Positions 32,638 to 41,170 of a stretch of 64,000 bases of DNA are shown in pieces. A program made the translations under genes and the position numbers. The notes beneath the pieces are model-generated. The model had not been told where the DNA came from. It did no database searches and saw only the letters and a list, made by a program, of their open reading frames with translations. Within the stretch, counting starts at the first letter, position 1; every line of letters starts with the position of its first letter. Source of the DNA: Deltaproteobacteria bacterium (lineage in GTDB: Bacteria > Myxococcota_A > Polyangia > Polyangiales > Houyiibacteriaceae). Location of the stretch: positions 248,001-312,000 of the forward strand of contig JAEPMI010000005.1 in NCBI GenBank assembly GCA_017644045.1, given 5' to 3'.

Positions 32638-33987
32638 GTGCTCGGCCTCCGTCTCCAGATCGGCTTGGCCCTCGCGGTGGCCTTCGCGATCGCGTTCGGC
32701 ATCCTCGGTGCGGCGAGCCTCGAGCTCGGTCGGCGGGAACGCGCGCGTATCCGCACGGAGGAGGCGCAGGCCCTGGCCGGCACGCTCGCCGTGGCCGTTG
32801 GCGATCGGGTGGATCCCCGCCACTTCGACGAGCTGGCTCGCCAAGCACTGACCGCCGGTGTCCGCGGCATGTCGCTCTCCGGTCCTCGGGTCGACCTCTC
32901 CCGCGGCGTCACCAACCTGGGGGAGCACGTGAGTGCCGCGGTCCCCGGCTTGCCCGACGCCGAGATCACCCTCTGGCTGAAGGAGCCCGGCGGCAGCGGT
33001 CCCTTCGGCGACCTGTGGGTATTCTACATCGCGCTGACGGGCTCACTCATCCTGCTGCTCACCTATGTCGTGCTCACGTTCCTGATCGTGCGACCGCTGC
33101 AGCAAGTGACCCAGGCCTCCGGCCGACTGGCCGACGGACGAACGGAGATCGAGGTCCCGGAACGGGGCGCAGGCGAGGTCCGCAAGCTCGCGCGCTCCTT
33201 CAACGCGATGGGCAAGCAGGTCCGAGCGGACCGGGCGCAGCTCGAGGAGCGGCTGGCGGAGCTCGAGGCGACCACCGCCGAGCTCGCCGAGGCGGAGGAC
33301 CAGGTGCTGCGTTCGGCGCGATTGGCGTCGGTCGGTCGGCTCGCCGCGGGTGTGGCGCACGAGATCGGGAACCCGCTCACGGCCGTGGTGGGCCTCGTCG
33401 ACCTGGCCCGCGACGTGGAGCTCGACGACGAGACCCGCGACGAGCTCCTGCAGCGCACCACGCGCGAGACGGAGCGGATTCAGCGCATCATCCGCGACCT
33501 GCTCGACTTCGCCCGCCCGGAAGCCGACTCGGCGGACGCCATGGCGGACCCGGCGATCGTGATCGAAGAGGCCGTGCGGCTGGTGGCGCCCCAGAAGGAC
33601 ACGAGCGCGATCCGGATCGAGCAGCGGCTCGAAACGGTCGGCATGGCGCGAGGCTCGGCCGACCGGCTGAAGCAGGTCGTGTTGAACCTGCTCCTGAACG
33701 CGGTCGACGCCGTCGATGGTGAAGGCGAGGTCGTGATCGAGCTCGGGTTGGACGGGGACGAGATCCTGGTCGCGGTGAGCGACGACGGCCCAGGCATCGC
33801 ACCCGAGGTTCGTGACCACCTCTTCGAGCCCTTCGTCACCACGAAACCGGTCGGCCGCGGCACCGGTCTGGGGCTCGCGGTCTGCCACACGATCGTCGAA
33901 CGCCTCGGCGGCTCCTTGCGAGCGACCGAGGCGTCGAGCGGTGGAGCTCGGTTCGAGCTCCGATTGGTCCCGGCTCAGGAGAGCTGA
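32638..33987 (+). CDS. Membrane sensor histidine kinase (NtrB-like)
   Basis: 449 residues, GTG start. Two membrane helices (about 5-27 and 125-150) flank an approximately 95-residue periplasmic sensor domain of no known type. HAMP linker (about 150-205: LIVRPLQQVTQASGRLADGRTEIEVPERGAGEVRKLARSFNAM), a coiled coil, then HisKA with RLAAGVAHEIGNPLTAVVG (His about 241). The ATPase domain carries N (LLNAVDAV), G1 (SDDGPGIAP), F (LFEPFVTTKP) and G2 (GTGLGLAV) boxes. The H-E-I-G-N-P form is typical of NtrB/PAS-like kinases that pair with sigma-54 regulators. The NtrC-type regulator at 26091 is a possible partner (inference). The 3' end overlaps the convergent DUF1552 gene by 13 bp. Confidence 0.93.
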   Translation: MLGLRLQIGLALAVAFAIAFGILGAASLELGRRERARIRTEEAQALAGTLAVAVGDRVDPRHFDELARQALTAGVRGMSLSGPRVDLSRGVTNLGEHVSAAVPGLPDAEITLWLKEPGGSGPFGDLWVFYIALTGSLILLLTYVVLTFLIVRPLQQVTQASGRLADGRTEIEVPERGAGEVRKLARSFNAMGKQVRADRAQLEERLAELEATTAELAEAEDQVLRSARLASVGRLAAGVAHEIGNPLTAVVGLVDLARDVELDDETRDELLQRTTRETERIQRIIRDLLDFARPEADSADAMADPAIVIEEAVRLVAPQKDTSAIRIEQRLETVGMARGSADRLKQVVLNLLLNAVDAVDGEGEVVIELGLDGDEILVAVSDDGPGIAPEVRDHLFEPFVTTKPVGRGTGLGLAVCHTIVERLGGSLRATEASSGGARFELRLVPAQES

Positions 33988-35387
33988 GAGAGCGGTCCGG
34001 TGCCCTCGAGGCCGAAGCTGTCGGCGGGAACGCCGGCGGCCTGGAGCATCGAGACATAGAGATCGGCGATGGGCTCGTTGTCGGTGTAGCGGATGTGGCG
34101 ACCGGTGCGCACCGCTCCGCGGCCGCGGCCAGCGAGGAAGAGCGGGAGGTTCGTGTGTCGATGGACGGGACCGCTGGCCTGAGGGGTCAGGCTCGCGTCG
34201 CCGTTCGCGTGACCGGTGCCGTCGAGGCCGCCACCGAACATCACCAGCGAGTTGTCGAGGAGGCTGCCGTCTCCGTCGTCGACGCCCTTGAAGCGGCGGA
34301 TGATCGATCCGAACTGATCGAGCTGCCACTTGTTGATGGCCTCGATGCGGCGGACGTCCGCGTTGCCCGCCTCCAGATGAGTCATCTGGTGGTGGGCGCT
34401 GTTGACCGGGTTCCCGTCGACGCTGAGGAAGTCGTACACGTTGCCCGGCTTCTCGAGCATGAGCGTGGCCACGCGGGTCCGGTCGCACTGGAAGGCGAGC
34501 TTCACGACCTCGAACATGTGGTCGACGAGGTTGAGCCAGCCGGGGTTGTCGGGCGGCGCCTCACCCGGGTCGCAAATCACGCCGCTGTCCTCGGTCTCCA
34601 GCTTGATCTCGAGCTGGCGAATGCCGGAGAGGTAGCCGTCGAGCTTCACGCCGTCCTTCGCGCCGAGCTGGCCGCGGAGGCGCGTGATGTCGTCGAGGCA
34701 GTAGTCGAGCACGCTCTGGTTCCGCGCCATGCGAAGGGCGCGCTGCTCCTCGGTCTCGCCGGGGTCGAACCCGGCGAAGAGGCGTTCGAACGCGGCGCGG
34801 GCCGAGGCCTCCTTGGCCATCGGGGTCGTCTCGTTCGCCCAGGAGATGTTCGACTTGTAGATGGGCGCGTAGCCCGAGTCGCCGCCGTAGCTGCCCTCGC
34901 GCGTGGCGAGCACGAGGCTCGGAATGGCCGGGGTGAACATCCGCAGGTGGTTCGCGGCGACCTGGTCGACGCTGATGCCGTTGCGGATGTCGGTGCCGGC
35001 GGTCTTCTTCAGCCGCGCCGCGGTGAGGAAGGTGCCGGTGTCGCGCGCGTGGTCGCCCGGACCGTCGTTGCTGACGGTGCCGTCGGCGTAGGTGTAGCGA
35101 CCGCCGCCAGGGTGGTTGCTCAGGCCAGTGAGGATGTTGAAGTCACCCTTCACGTCCTCGAGGCCACCGAGCTGCGAGGGCATGGTGTACCCCGCGCCCG
35201 TGTCGCTCGGGGTGATCTTGGTCCGGATCATCCCGTTTGGGACGTAGACGTAGAAGAGACGAGTGGGGTCGTCGCCCTGCGCCTGCGCCTTGCGGCGCCC
35301 GATGGGGATCATGGCGTCGAGCATCGGGAGGCTGATGGCCACACCCGCCCCGCCCAGGAAGAAACGACGGCTCAGCTTCTTGCTCAT
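33975..35387 (-). CDS. DUF1552 protein with Tat signal
   Basis: 470 residues from the ATG at 35387, which overlaps the upstream stop (ATGA). The N-terminus SRRFFLGGAGVAISLPML is a twin-arginine signal, so it is exported folded. Family features: FYVYVPNGMI near the N-terminus, HARDTGTFLTAARLKK, GISVDQVAA, PSLVLATREG, YKSNISWANETTPMAKE, and the C-terminal DNSLVMFGGGLDGTGHANGD...HTNLPLFLAGRGRG. DUF1552 proteins are frequent in Planctomycetes and Myxococcota next to DUF1592/DUF1588 proteins; biochemical role unknown. Some resemblance to DUF1501/sulfatase-like folds is reported for related families. Confidence 0.88.
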   Translation of the reverse strand: MSKKLSRRFFLGGAGVAISLPMLDAMIPIGRRKAQAQGDDPTRLFYVYVPNGMIRTKITPSDTGAGYTMPSQLGGLEDVKGDFNILTGLSNHPGGGRYTYADGTVSNDGPGDHARDTGTFLTAARLKKTAGTDIRNGISVDQVAANHLRMFTPAIPSLVLATREGSYGGDSGYAPIYKSNISWANETTPMAKEASARAAFERLFAGFDPGETEEQRALRMARNQSVLDYCLDDITRLRGQLGAKDGVKLDGYLSGIRQLEIKLETEDSGVICDPGEAPPDNPGWLNLVDHMFEVVKLAFQCDRTRVATLMLEKPGNVYDFLSVDGNPVNSAHHQMTHLEAGNADVRRIEAINKWQLDQFGSIIRRFKGVDDGDGSLLDNSLVMFGGGLDGTGHANGDASLTPQASGPVHRHTNLPLFLAGRGRGAVRTGRHIRYTDNEPIADLYVSMLQAAGVPADSFGLEGTGPLSQLS

Positions 35388-37018
35388 CGGTCCAGCTCCT
35401 CTCGGCCACCAACGGCTCGGAACACGTCGTCGATCACCAGCTCCTCGATGATCGCGCGAATGGAGCCGCCTCGGGCCTCCGCCCGGTCGACCACGTTCTG
35501 CACGATGCAGTAGTCCTGCGGCTGAAGGCTTCGCCCGATCGAGTAGGCGAAGAGCTTCTCGGTCACGCACCCCACGTAGGCGTCGTCCTCGGCGAGGATG
35601 CCGGCCAGCTCGAGCGCGCCATCGAAGCGCCTGCCGTCGGGCAGCTCGCCGGTCGCGTCGACCGCGTGGCCGTTGTCCTCTTCACGCCACATCCCGACCG
35701 GGTCGTAGTGCTCGAAGGCCAGCCCCAGCGGGTCCATGGTGTCGTGGCAGACGGCGCACTCCGGGTTGCGGCGGTGCTCCGCGAGCCGCTCGCGAACCGT
35801 CAGGGGCTCGCCACCTTCCGGCTCCTCGAGGAGCGCGTCGACGTCCGCGGGCGGATCGGGCGGCGGGGTACAGAGCAGCTCCTCGAGGATCCACTTCCCG
35901 CGCTGCACCGGCGAGGTGCGGTTCGGGTGGGAGGTCACGGAGAGAATGCTGCCGTGTGTGAGCAGGCCGCCGCGCTGCTCGGTCAGCGTGACCCGCTGCA
36001 GCTCCGAGCCGGTGATGCCCTCGATGCCGTAGTGCTCGGCGAGACGCTCGTTCACAAAGGTGTAGTCGGCCGTGAGCAGCTCGGAGAGCGGCGCGTCGGT
36101 CGCGATGATGTGTTCCACGAAGGCCGTGGTCTCGTCGAAGAACGCCTGCCGGAGCTCCTCGTCGAAGGTGTAGGCCTCATCGGGCGTGTAGTCCTCGAGG
36201 CGGTAGATGCGGAGCCAGCGGTCCAGGAAGCCCTCGAAGAAGCCCTCGAAGCGGTCGTCCTCGATCATCCGGCCGACCTGGTCGCGAATGGTCTCCTCGT
36301 CGGCCAGCGCGTCGACGGCGGCCAGGTCGAAGAGCTCCTGGTCCGGCATGGTCTGCCAGAGGAAGTAGCTCAGCCGGGAAGCGACCTCGTAGGAGTCGAG
36401 GTCACGCACGCCCGGGGCGTGCGGCTCGGAGCGGAAGAGGAACGAGGGCGAGAGGAGCATCGCGCGAACCGCGAGCTCCACACCGTCGTCGAAATCTCCG
36501 TCGACCGAGCCGGTCTCGATCATGTCGGCGAGGCGCGTGACCTCGACGTCGGTCGGCGGGCGGCGGAAGGCCCGCAGACCGAAGTCGCGGACGAACTGCT
36601 CGGCGCACTCGCGGCCGCCGTCACAGGCCAGGTAGGCGTCGCGGAACTCGGCGCGGGCGACGGCTCGCGGGGCGAGCGAGCGAGACACGGCGTCGTACTT
36701 GTCGACCAACAGGACGCCGATGCTCAGCGTGTCCGCGTCGTTCAAGAAGCCGTTGCCCGACTCGTCGTCCAGCGGGAGCTCGGCGCTCGGGTCCTGGTCC
36801 TCGAAGAGGAGCGCCCGGACCGTGTTGCCGTACTCGTCGCGGTTCAACCGATGGATCGTCACACGACCCGGGTCGATCTCTGCGGCGGCGCACTGCTCCG
36901 GCGTGTAGGGGGTGTCGCGATCGTCACCGGTGGGGTCGCCGATCGTCCCCTGGCAGGCCAGGCAGAGGACGAGGGCCGCGATCACCGGCGATGACTGAGG
37001 GGGTCTCCACACACACAT
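35384..37018 (-). CDS. DUF1587-1595-1592-1588-1585 lipoprotein with heme-binding motif
   Basis: 544 residues, lipobox in ALVLCLACQG. Five family segments in the canonical order: DUF1587 (about 45-120, HRLNRDEYGNTVRALL), DUF1595 (about 130-175), DUF1592 (about 180-305, SPSFLFRSEPHAPG, SRLSYFLWQTMPD), DUF1588 (about 345-440, GGLLTHGSILSVTSHPNRTSPVQRGKWILEELLC) and DUF1585 (about 455-535). DUF1588 contains CAVCH, a c-type heme attachment motif, followed by DTMDPLGLAFEHYD. It forms an operon with DUF1552 (4-nt overlap). The known pairing suggests a periplasmic redox-dependent process on an unidentified substrate. Confidence 0.9.
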   Translation of the reverse strand: MCVWRPPQSSPVIAALVLCLACQGTIGDPTGDDRDTPYTPEQCAAAEIDPGRVTIHRLNRDEYGNTVRALLFEDQDPSAELPLDDESGNGFLNDADTLSIGVLLVDKYDAVSRSLAPRAVARAEFRDAYLACDGGRECAEQFVRDFGLRAFRRPPTDVEVTRLADMIETGSVDGDFDDGVELAVRAMLLSPSFLFRSEPHAPGVRDLDSYEVASRLSYFLWQTMPDQELFDLAAVDALADEETIRDQVGRMIEDDRFEGFFEGFLDRWLRIYRLEDYTPDEAYTFDEELRQAFFDETTAFVEHIIATDAPLSELLTADYTFVNERLAEHYGIEGITGSELQRVTLTEQRGGLLTHGSILSVTSHPNRTSPVQRGKWILEELLCTPPPDPPADVDALLEEPEGGEPLTVRERLAEHRRNPECAVCHDTMDPLGLAFEHYDPVGMWREEDNGHAVDATGELPDGRRFDGALELAGILAEDDAYVGCVTEKLFAYSIGRSLQPQDYCIVQNVVDRAEARGGSIRAIIEELVIDDVFRAVGGREELDR

Positions 37019-37200
37019 GGTCCCCCAGTTGTGCAGGTTCCATACCCGGTGTGTCCGTTACGCACTCGTCGCGCGGACGGCGCTCACCCACCGCCTTTTT
37101 TGGGGGTCGACGGCCGAAACCCGTGACATCTCGTCACGATGCTGGAGCTCTCGTCCCGCGGGCGCCGTTCACGATCCGAGCAACTGCGGACTCCGTTCCG

Positions 37201-37209
37201 TGGTATCCC
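37201..37209 (+). promoter_or_regulatory. Extended -10 of the acyltransferase gene (leaderless)
   Basis: TG-G-TATCCC inside TTCCGTGGTATCCC ends 6 nt before the ATG at 37215. It decides the start against the longer open frame. The rest of the 196-bp gap 37019-37214 holds a T6 run at about 37100 and no gene. Confidence 0.55.
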
Positions 37210-37214
37210 GAATC

Positions 37215-37841
37215 ATGGCTGGGGCCGTGAAGAAGGGCGTGAAGAAGGCGCTCGGGACCGCCTTCCTCAAGGTGATGGGTTGGAGCCCGAAGGGCGCCCC
37301 GCCGGAGGACGCGCGCTACGTGCTCATCGCCGCGCCCCACACCACCAACTGGGACCTGCCGCTCACGCTGGCCTTCTCCTTCGTCTACGACGTGCCCATC
37401 CGCTGGATGGGGAAGCACACGCTCTTCGAGGGGCCGGGGGGCTGGTTCATGAAGCGGCTCGGCGGTGTCCCCGTCTTCCGAAGCGAGCGGAAGAACATGG
37501 TCGACCAGATGGTCGAGCTCTTCGACGAGAACGACACGCTGGTGCTCGCCGTCCCCACCGAGGGAACCCGGTCCAGGGTTCCGTTCTGGAAGAGCGGCTT
37601 CTATCACATCGCCCAAGGGGCGGACGTGCCCATCGTGCTCGGCTTCCTCGACTACTCGAGGCGCGAAGGCGGCTTCGGTCCGCCCGTGCGTCCGTCGGGC
37701 GACGTGACCCGCGACATGGACACGATCCGGGCCTTCTACGCCGACAAGCACGGCAAGTTCCCGGAGAAGTTCGGACCGGTGCTCCTGCGTCAGGAGGCCG
37801 AAGCGCTCGAGGCCTCCCACCCCGATCGGGAGAGCCATTGA
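37215..37841 (+). CDS. PlsC-like 1-acylglycerol-3-phosphate acyltransferase family protein
   Basis: 208 residues. The acyltransferase box is PHTTNWDLP (H-x4-D), with block II in GKHTLFEGPGGWFMKRLGGVPVFRSE and block III in LAVPTEGTRSRVPFWKSGFYHIA (PEGTRS variant with Thr for Pro). This TNWD form is typical of a bacterial subgroup annotated as glycerol acyltransferases of uncertain acceptor. Probably membrane-associated phospholipid synthesis or lipid modification. The next gene follows after 33 bp. Confidence 0.88.
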   Translation: MAGAVKKGVKKALGTAFLKVMGWSPKGAPPEDARYVLIAAPHTTNWDLPLTLAFSFVYDVPIRWMGKHTLFEGPGGWFMKRLGGVPVFRSERKNMVDQMVELFDENDTLVLAVPTEGTRSRVPFWKSGFYHIAQGADVPIVLGFLDYSRREGGFGPPVRPSGDVTRDMDTIRAFYADKHGKFPEKFGPVLLRQEAEALEASHPDRESH

Positions 37842-37874
37842 TCCTGGTGCCGTCGATCGGCACCCTTGAGCACG

Positions 37875-38912
37875 ATGACCCAGGGTCCGAAGCCGCCCCC
37901 GCCCCCGCCGCGACAGTCCAAGCCAGGGCGTGAGCCGACCCAGCCGGTCCCGGCGGAGACCAAGGGTCGCCTGGAGCTCGCCGCCGAGGCCATGCGCCTG
38001 CGCGATGAGCAGCTCCGCGCGCGCGTCGTCTACGTCGATCCCAGCATCGAGACCAACGCCGAGCTCGACGCGATCACCGCGAAGGTGGTGGCCGAGCTGC
38101 GGGAGCTGCAGCGGGTCGGGATGCGGGCCAAGGCACCCGAGGACCCGGGGCAGGTCGAGATCGAGCTCATCGCGTCGCTGCGGCAGCTGCTCGAGAAGAT
38201 GCTCAGCGCGCGCCGAGAGCACTTCCTCCGGCACAAGCTCGAGCTCATCCAGCGGCGGGTGGCCAAGCTCTTCTTCACCAGCGAGGTGAAGGGCGCCGAG
38301 ACCAGCTCCAACCGGACCTTCGCGTACCCCGACGAAGCGCTCCTCGCCGCCATCCAGACGCACTCGCCCGCCATGCGGGCCGAGCTCGGCAAGGCGAAGG
38401 TCACCGACGAGCGCGTGCGGGCCGAGGCGCTCGAGCGCCTCGAGCGGATCGAGAAGATGCTGGCCGCCGACGTGCTCGCGCGGAGCCGACCCGAGCTCGA
38501 GCGGCTACTGCTCGTCTACCGCGACACGATCCTCGTCTGGCTCATGAAGGACTTCCGCGAAGGGCTCGGCGAGTTCGCCTGGGAAGTGGTGAAGGAGTCC
38601 GGTGCCGCCCGCGGTGGCGAGCTCACCTACAAGATCCAGGAGAAGCAGTTCCCGCGCTTCCGCCACATCTTCGAAGAGAAGTTCATGGAGCGCATGCTCG
38701 CCGGCATCCAGGAGCCGCTCGCGCGAGCCCTCACCGAGGACAGCGAGTACCGCTTTCGCGGCGAGACCCTCGCGTTCGCGTCGGACCCGCGAATCTACGC
38801 CGAGGTCTGCGCGGTGATGTGCAACACGCTCTACGGCTACCTGCATGGCGAGGGCTACCTCGACCTGCCGGTGAGCTGGCAGCGTGAGCTCTACGACGAC
38901 GAGCCCATGTAG
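37875..38912 (+). CDS. Unrecognised cytosolic helical protein
   Basis: 345 residues from the ATG at 37875; a TTG three codons earlier is possible. A proline-rich N-terminus (GPKPPPPPPRQSKPGREPTQP) is followed by an almost entirely alpha-helical, charged protein rich in Leu, Glu and Arg. Conserved-looking stretches are LIASLRQLLEKMLSARREHFLRHKLELI, FAYPDEALLAAI and EEKFMERMLAGIQEPLARALTEDSEYRFRGETLAF. No signal, membrane helix or known motif. It may be co-transcribed with the acyltransferase. Confidence 0.75.
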   Translation: MTQGPKPPPPPPRQSKPGREPTQPVPAETKGRLELAAEAMRLRDEQLRARVVYVDPSIETNAELDAITAKVVAELRELQRVGMRAKAPEDPGQVEIELIASLRQLLEKMLSARREHFLRHKLELIQRRVAKLFFTSEVKGAETSSNRTFAYPDEALLAAIQTHSPAMRAELGKAKVTDERVRAEALERLERIEKMLAADVLARSRPELERLLLVYRDTILVWLMKDFREGLGEFAWEVVKESGAARGGELTYKIQEKQFPRFRHIFEEKFMERMLAGIQEPLARALTEDSEYRFRGETLAFASDPRIYAEVCAVMCNTLYGYLHGEGYLDLPVSWQRELYDDEPM

Positions 38913-38914
38913 CT

Positions 38915-39337
38915 CTACATCAGCGCGAGGCCCAAGACGGAGCCCGCGTAGTCGCGGCGGAGGCCGCGTGCAGGCGGCGGGGGCGGCGAGCCTTCGAGGC
39001 TTCCGGCCAAGACCGCCCGATCGAGCGGTGCGATCTGCTCGAAGCGCAGACCGTAGGCCTGGCCCTCGTCGCCCGTTCGCTGGCCGCGGACGATCCGGGC
39101 GATCGTCGCCTCGGCGTCGATCCAGCTGCGGCCGCCGGGAACCTTGAGGGAGAGCAAGACGGTCTCGCCGACCTCGGCCTCTCGATCACTTCGGAGCAGG
39201 ACGCCGCATTCCGAGAGATCCAAGGTCTGCTCACCCAGGAATCGGAAGCCGTCCTCCGCGACCGCGTGACATTCGGTGCGCAGGGCGCGCCGCACCATCC
39301 GTCGCTCACGCTTCTCGACAATCTCGAACAGTCCCAT
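38915..39337 (-). CDS. PilZ-domain protein
   Basis: 140 residues from the ATG at 39337, which has GGAGG 9 nt upstream; an in-frame start three codons earlier lacks it. The RRMVRRALRTEC segment supplies the Arg motif and LDLSECGVLLRSD supplies D-x-S-x-x-G, so c-di-GMP binding is plausible. LEGSPPPPPARGLRRDYAGS forms a short C-terminal tail. A TTGTCC/GAGTGT pair spaced 17 bp lies upstream. Convergent with the helical protein gene, only 2 bp apart. Confidence 0.88.
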   Translation of the reverse strand: MGLFEIVEKRERRMVRRALRTECHAVAEDGFRFLGEQTLDLSECGVLLRSDREAEVGETVLLSLKVPGGRSWIDAEATIARIVRGQRTGDEGQAYGLRFEQIAPLDRAVLAGSLEGSPPPPPARGLRRDYAGSVLGLALM

Positions 39338-39483
39338 CGAACACACCTCCGCTGGAGATCACACTCACATGTGCGTTCGTGTAGGACAAGTTTTTGGCAT
39401 CGAGATTGGTACCTCGTCCACCCGCTCGTCCCTCGGCCTCGGGGTGGGGGTGAGGGTGAGGTCAGCAGGTCGACGCTTTGCGT

Positions 39484-40686
39484 CTACCTGCTGAACGGCA
39501 TCGTCATGTCCAGGGAGCCGCCGGGGGGTGGGGGGAGCCGCCAGGTGCCGACCTGAGAGGAGAGGCAGTTGCCGAGGGCTTCGTTGCCCGTGGTGTTCCG
39601 CTGGACGCGCGCACGGGTCACGCCGCCGTCGGAGCCGATGGTCATGGCGATGATGACCGTGCCGCTGACCGAGGGGTCGTTCCGAGTGGCCCGGTCGAAG
39701 CAGCTCTGAGCGCGCGAGGCGTAGTACCGGCGCACGACGTAGCGAACGCGCGAGCCGTAGAGCTCGAGCTCCAGGTCGCGCTCCTCCGGCGCGGCGTCGG
39801 TGTTCGTCGGCAGGGAGTCCATCGTGGTGGAGCCGCTCTCCATCGTGGTCTCGCTGCCACCGGTCGAGCCGCCCGTGCTGCCACCGGTCGAGCCGGCCGT
39901 GCTGCCACCCGTCGAACCGCCCGTGCTGCCGCCCGCAGAGCTCATCGTCGTGGTTCCGCCGGTGCTTCCACCGGTGGAGGTCATCGAGCCCGCGGTCGAA
40001 CCGCCGGTCGAGCCGCCCGTGCTCATGCTCGTTCCACTGGTCGAACGGGTCGTGCTCCGCCTCGTCGACGAGGTGCCCATCGTCGACGAGCCCGCGCTGC
40101 TCGACGATCCGCCCGCGCCGGTCACGAAGTCGATGTCCTCCGGGGTCGGGTCACCCTCGACCGACTCGGTCGGGATGCTGTCCGTCTCCTCGGTCAGCGG
40201 CATGCCGAGCACGAAGGGATCGTCCGCCTCGGCGTGGCCGCCCTCGTCGCCGCCGCGCATCGCGAGCCAGGTCGCCAGCGACCCGGCCGCGACGAGGAAC
40301 GCCGCGATCGCGAAGATGGTGATCCATGTCTTCTTGGCCGACTTGACCCCGATGCCGCCCAGCGTGACGCCGAGCATCGAGTCGCCACCGAAGGGGCTCG
40401 GCCCGCCGGGCACGCTCCGACCGGAGCCGCTCGTCGAAGCCGAGCGAGCCGCGTCGGCGGCGGCCCCCACGCTCGCGGGCGCACCCGCGGCGGCCATCTC
40501 CTTCTGACCGACCCCGAGGACGGTGGCGTTGGGGTCGTTCCGCGGTCCGCCACCCCCATCGGGCGCCGGCGCCGGACCGGCTCCGAGAGGCCCGCCGGCC
40601 TCCCCCGCCTGGGCGAAGCGCTCCCCGCACATGTTGCAGAAACGCGCGTCTTCCGTGTTCTGGGCGCCGCAGGCTTGGCAGTACAT
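39484..40686 (-). CDS. Zinc-ribbon, transmembrane, AgmX/PglI C-terminal domain protein
   Basis: 400 residues from the ATG at 40686, the first residue of a zinc ribbon (Cys3, Cys6, Cys17, Cys20); TATGCT ends 7 nt upstream. A Gly/Pro/Ala linker precedes one membrane helix (about 118-142, WITIFAIAAFLVAAGSLATWLAM). A long periplasmic Ser/Thr/Gly tract with GGSTGGST repeats (about 205-310) follows. The last about 90 residues (VRYVVRRYYASRAQSCFDRATRNDPSVSG... VQRNTTGNEALGNCLSSQVGTWRLP) form the TonB-like AgmX/PglI domain. The layout is that of a shortened GltJ (AgmX). Probably links cytosol, inner membrane and periplasmic partners. Confidence 0.85.
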   Translation of the reverse strand: MYCQACGAQNTEDARFCNMCGERFAQAGEAGGPLGAGPAPAPDGGGGPRNDPNATVLGVGQKEMAAAGAPASVGAAADAARSASTSGSGRSVPGGPSPFGGDSMLGVTLGGIGVKSAKKTWITIFAIAAFLVAAGSLATWLAMRGGDEGGHAEADDPFVLGMPLTEETDSIPTESVEGDPTPEDIDFVTGAGGSSSSAGSSTMGTSSTRRSTTRSTSGTSMSTGGSTGGSTAGSMTSTGGSTGGTTTMSSAGGSTGGSTGGSTAGSTGGSTGGSTGGSETTMESGSTTMDSLPTNTDAAPEERDLELELYGSRVRYVVRRYYASRAQSCFDRATRNDPSVSGTVIIAMTIGSDGGVTRARVQRNTTGNEALGNCLSSQVGTWRLPPPPGGSLDMTMPFSR

Positions 40687-40692
40687 GCGCGG

Positions 40693-40698
40693 AGCATA
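40693..40698 (-). promoter_or_regulatory. -10 of the zinc-ribbon/AgmX-like gene (leaderless)
   Basis: Minus-strand TATGCT (40698-40693) ends 7 nt before the ATG at 40686. No Shine-Dalgarno. Confidence 0.5.
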
Positions 40699-40743
40699 AC
40701 GCAGAGGGGCCCGCGTTCGTTCCATCGCGGGCCCCGAGAACGA

Positions 40744-41124
40744 CTAAGCTTCGTTGCCTCCGGCACCTTCTTGCTTGTCGATCTCCGCCCGCACCTCGTC
40801 CATGTCGAGGCCCTTGGCCTGCTCGATGACGGACTCGAGGGCCGCCTCGGGCAGCGCGCCGGCCTGCCGGAAGAGCAGGACGTTGTCGCGAAAGAGCATC
40901 AGGGTCGGGATCGATTGGATCTGGAACGCCTGCGCGATGGCCGGCTGCGCCTCCGTGTCGACCTTGAGGAAGCGGATGTCCTCGTGCTTCTCGGAGACGG
41001 CCTCGAAGATCGGCCCGAACATCTTGCAGGGGCCACACCACTCGGCCCAGAAGTCGACCAAGGTGATGCCGTCCGCTTCGATGGCTTCCTTGAGGTTGGT
41101 TTCGTTGGCTTCGACGGTGCTCAT
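40744..41124 (-). CDS. Thioredoxin
   Basis: 126 residues with the thioredoxin active site WCGPCK (Cys30, Cys33) and the cis-Pro loop SIPTLMLF. The fold is complete at about residue 108; the remaining 18 residues (DMDEVRAEIDKQEGAGGNEA) are an acidic tail. Cytosolic (no signal peptide). It is a general disulphide reductase; trxA in function, although other thioredoxins may exist elsewhere in the genome. It lies 46 bp from the leucine dehydrogenase gene on the same strand. Confidence 0.93.
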   Translation of the reverse strand: MSTVEANETNLKEAIEADGITLVDFWAEWCGPCKMFGPIFEAVSEKHEDIRFLKVDTEAQPAIAQAFQIQSIPTLMLFRDNVLLFRQAGALPEAALESVIEQAKGLDMDEVRAEIDKQEGAGGNEA

Positions 41125-41170
41125 GACTCTTGGTTCGTTCGGGGTGGAAAAGCGTTAGCGATCGGGCGGC

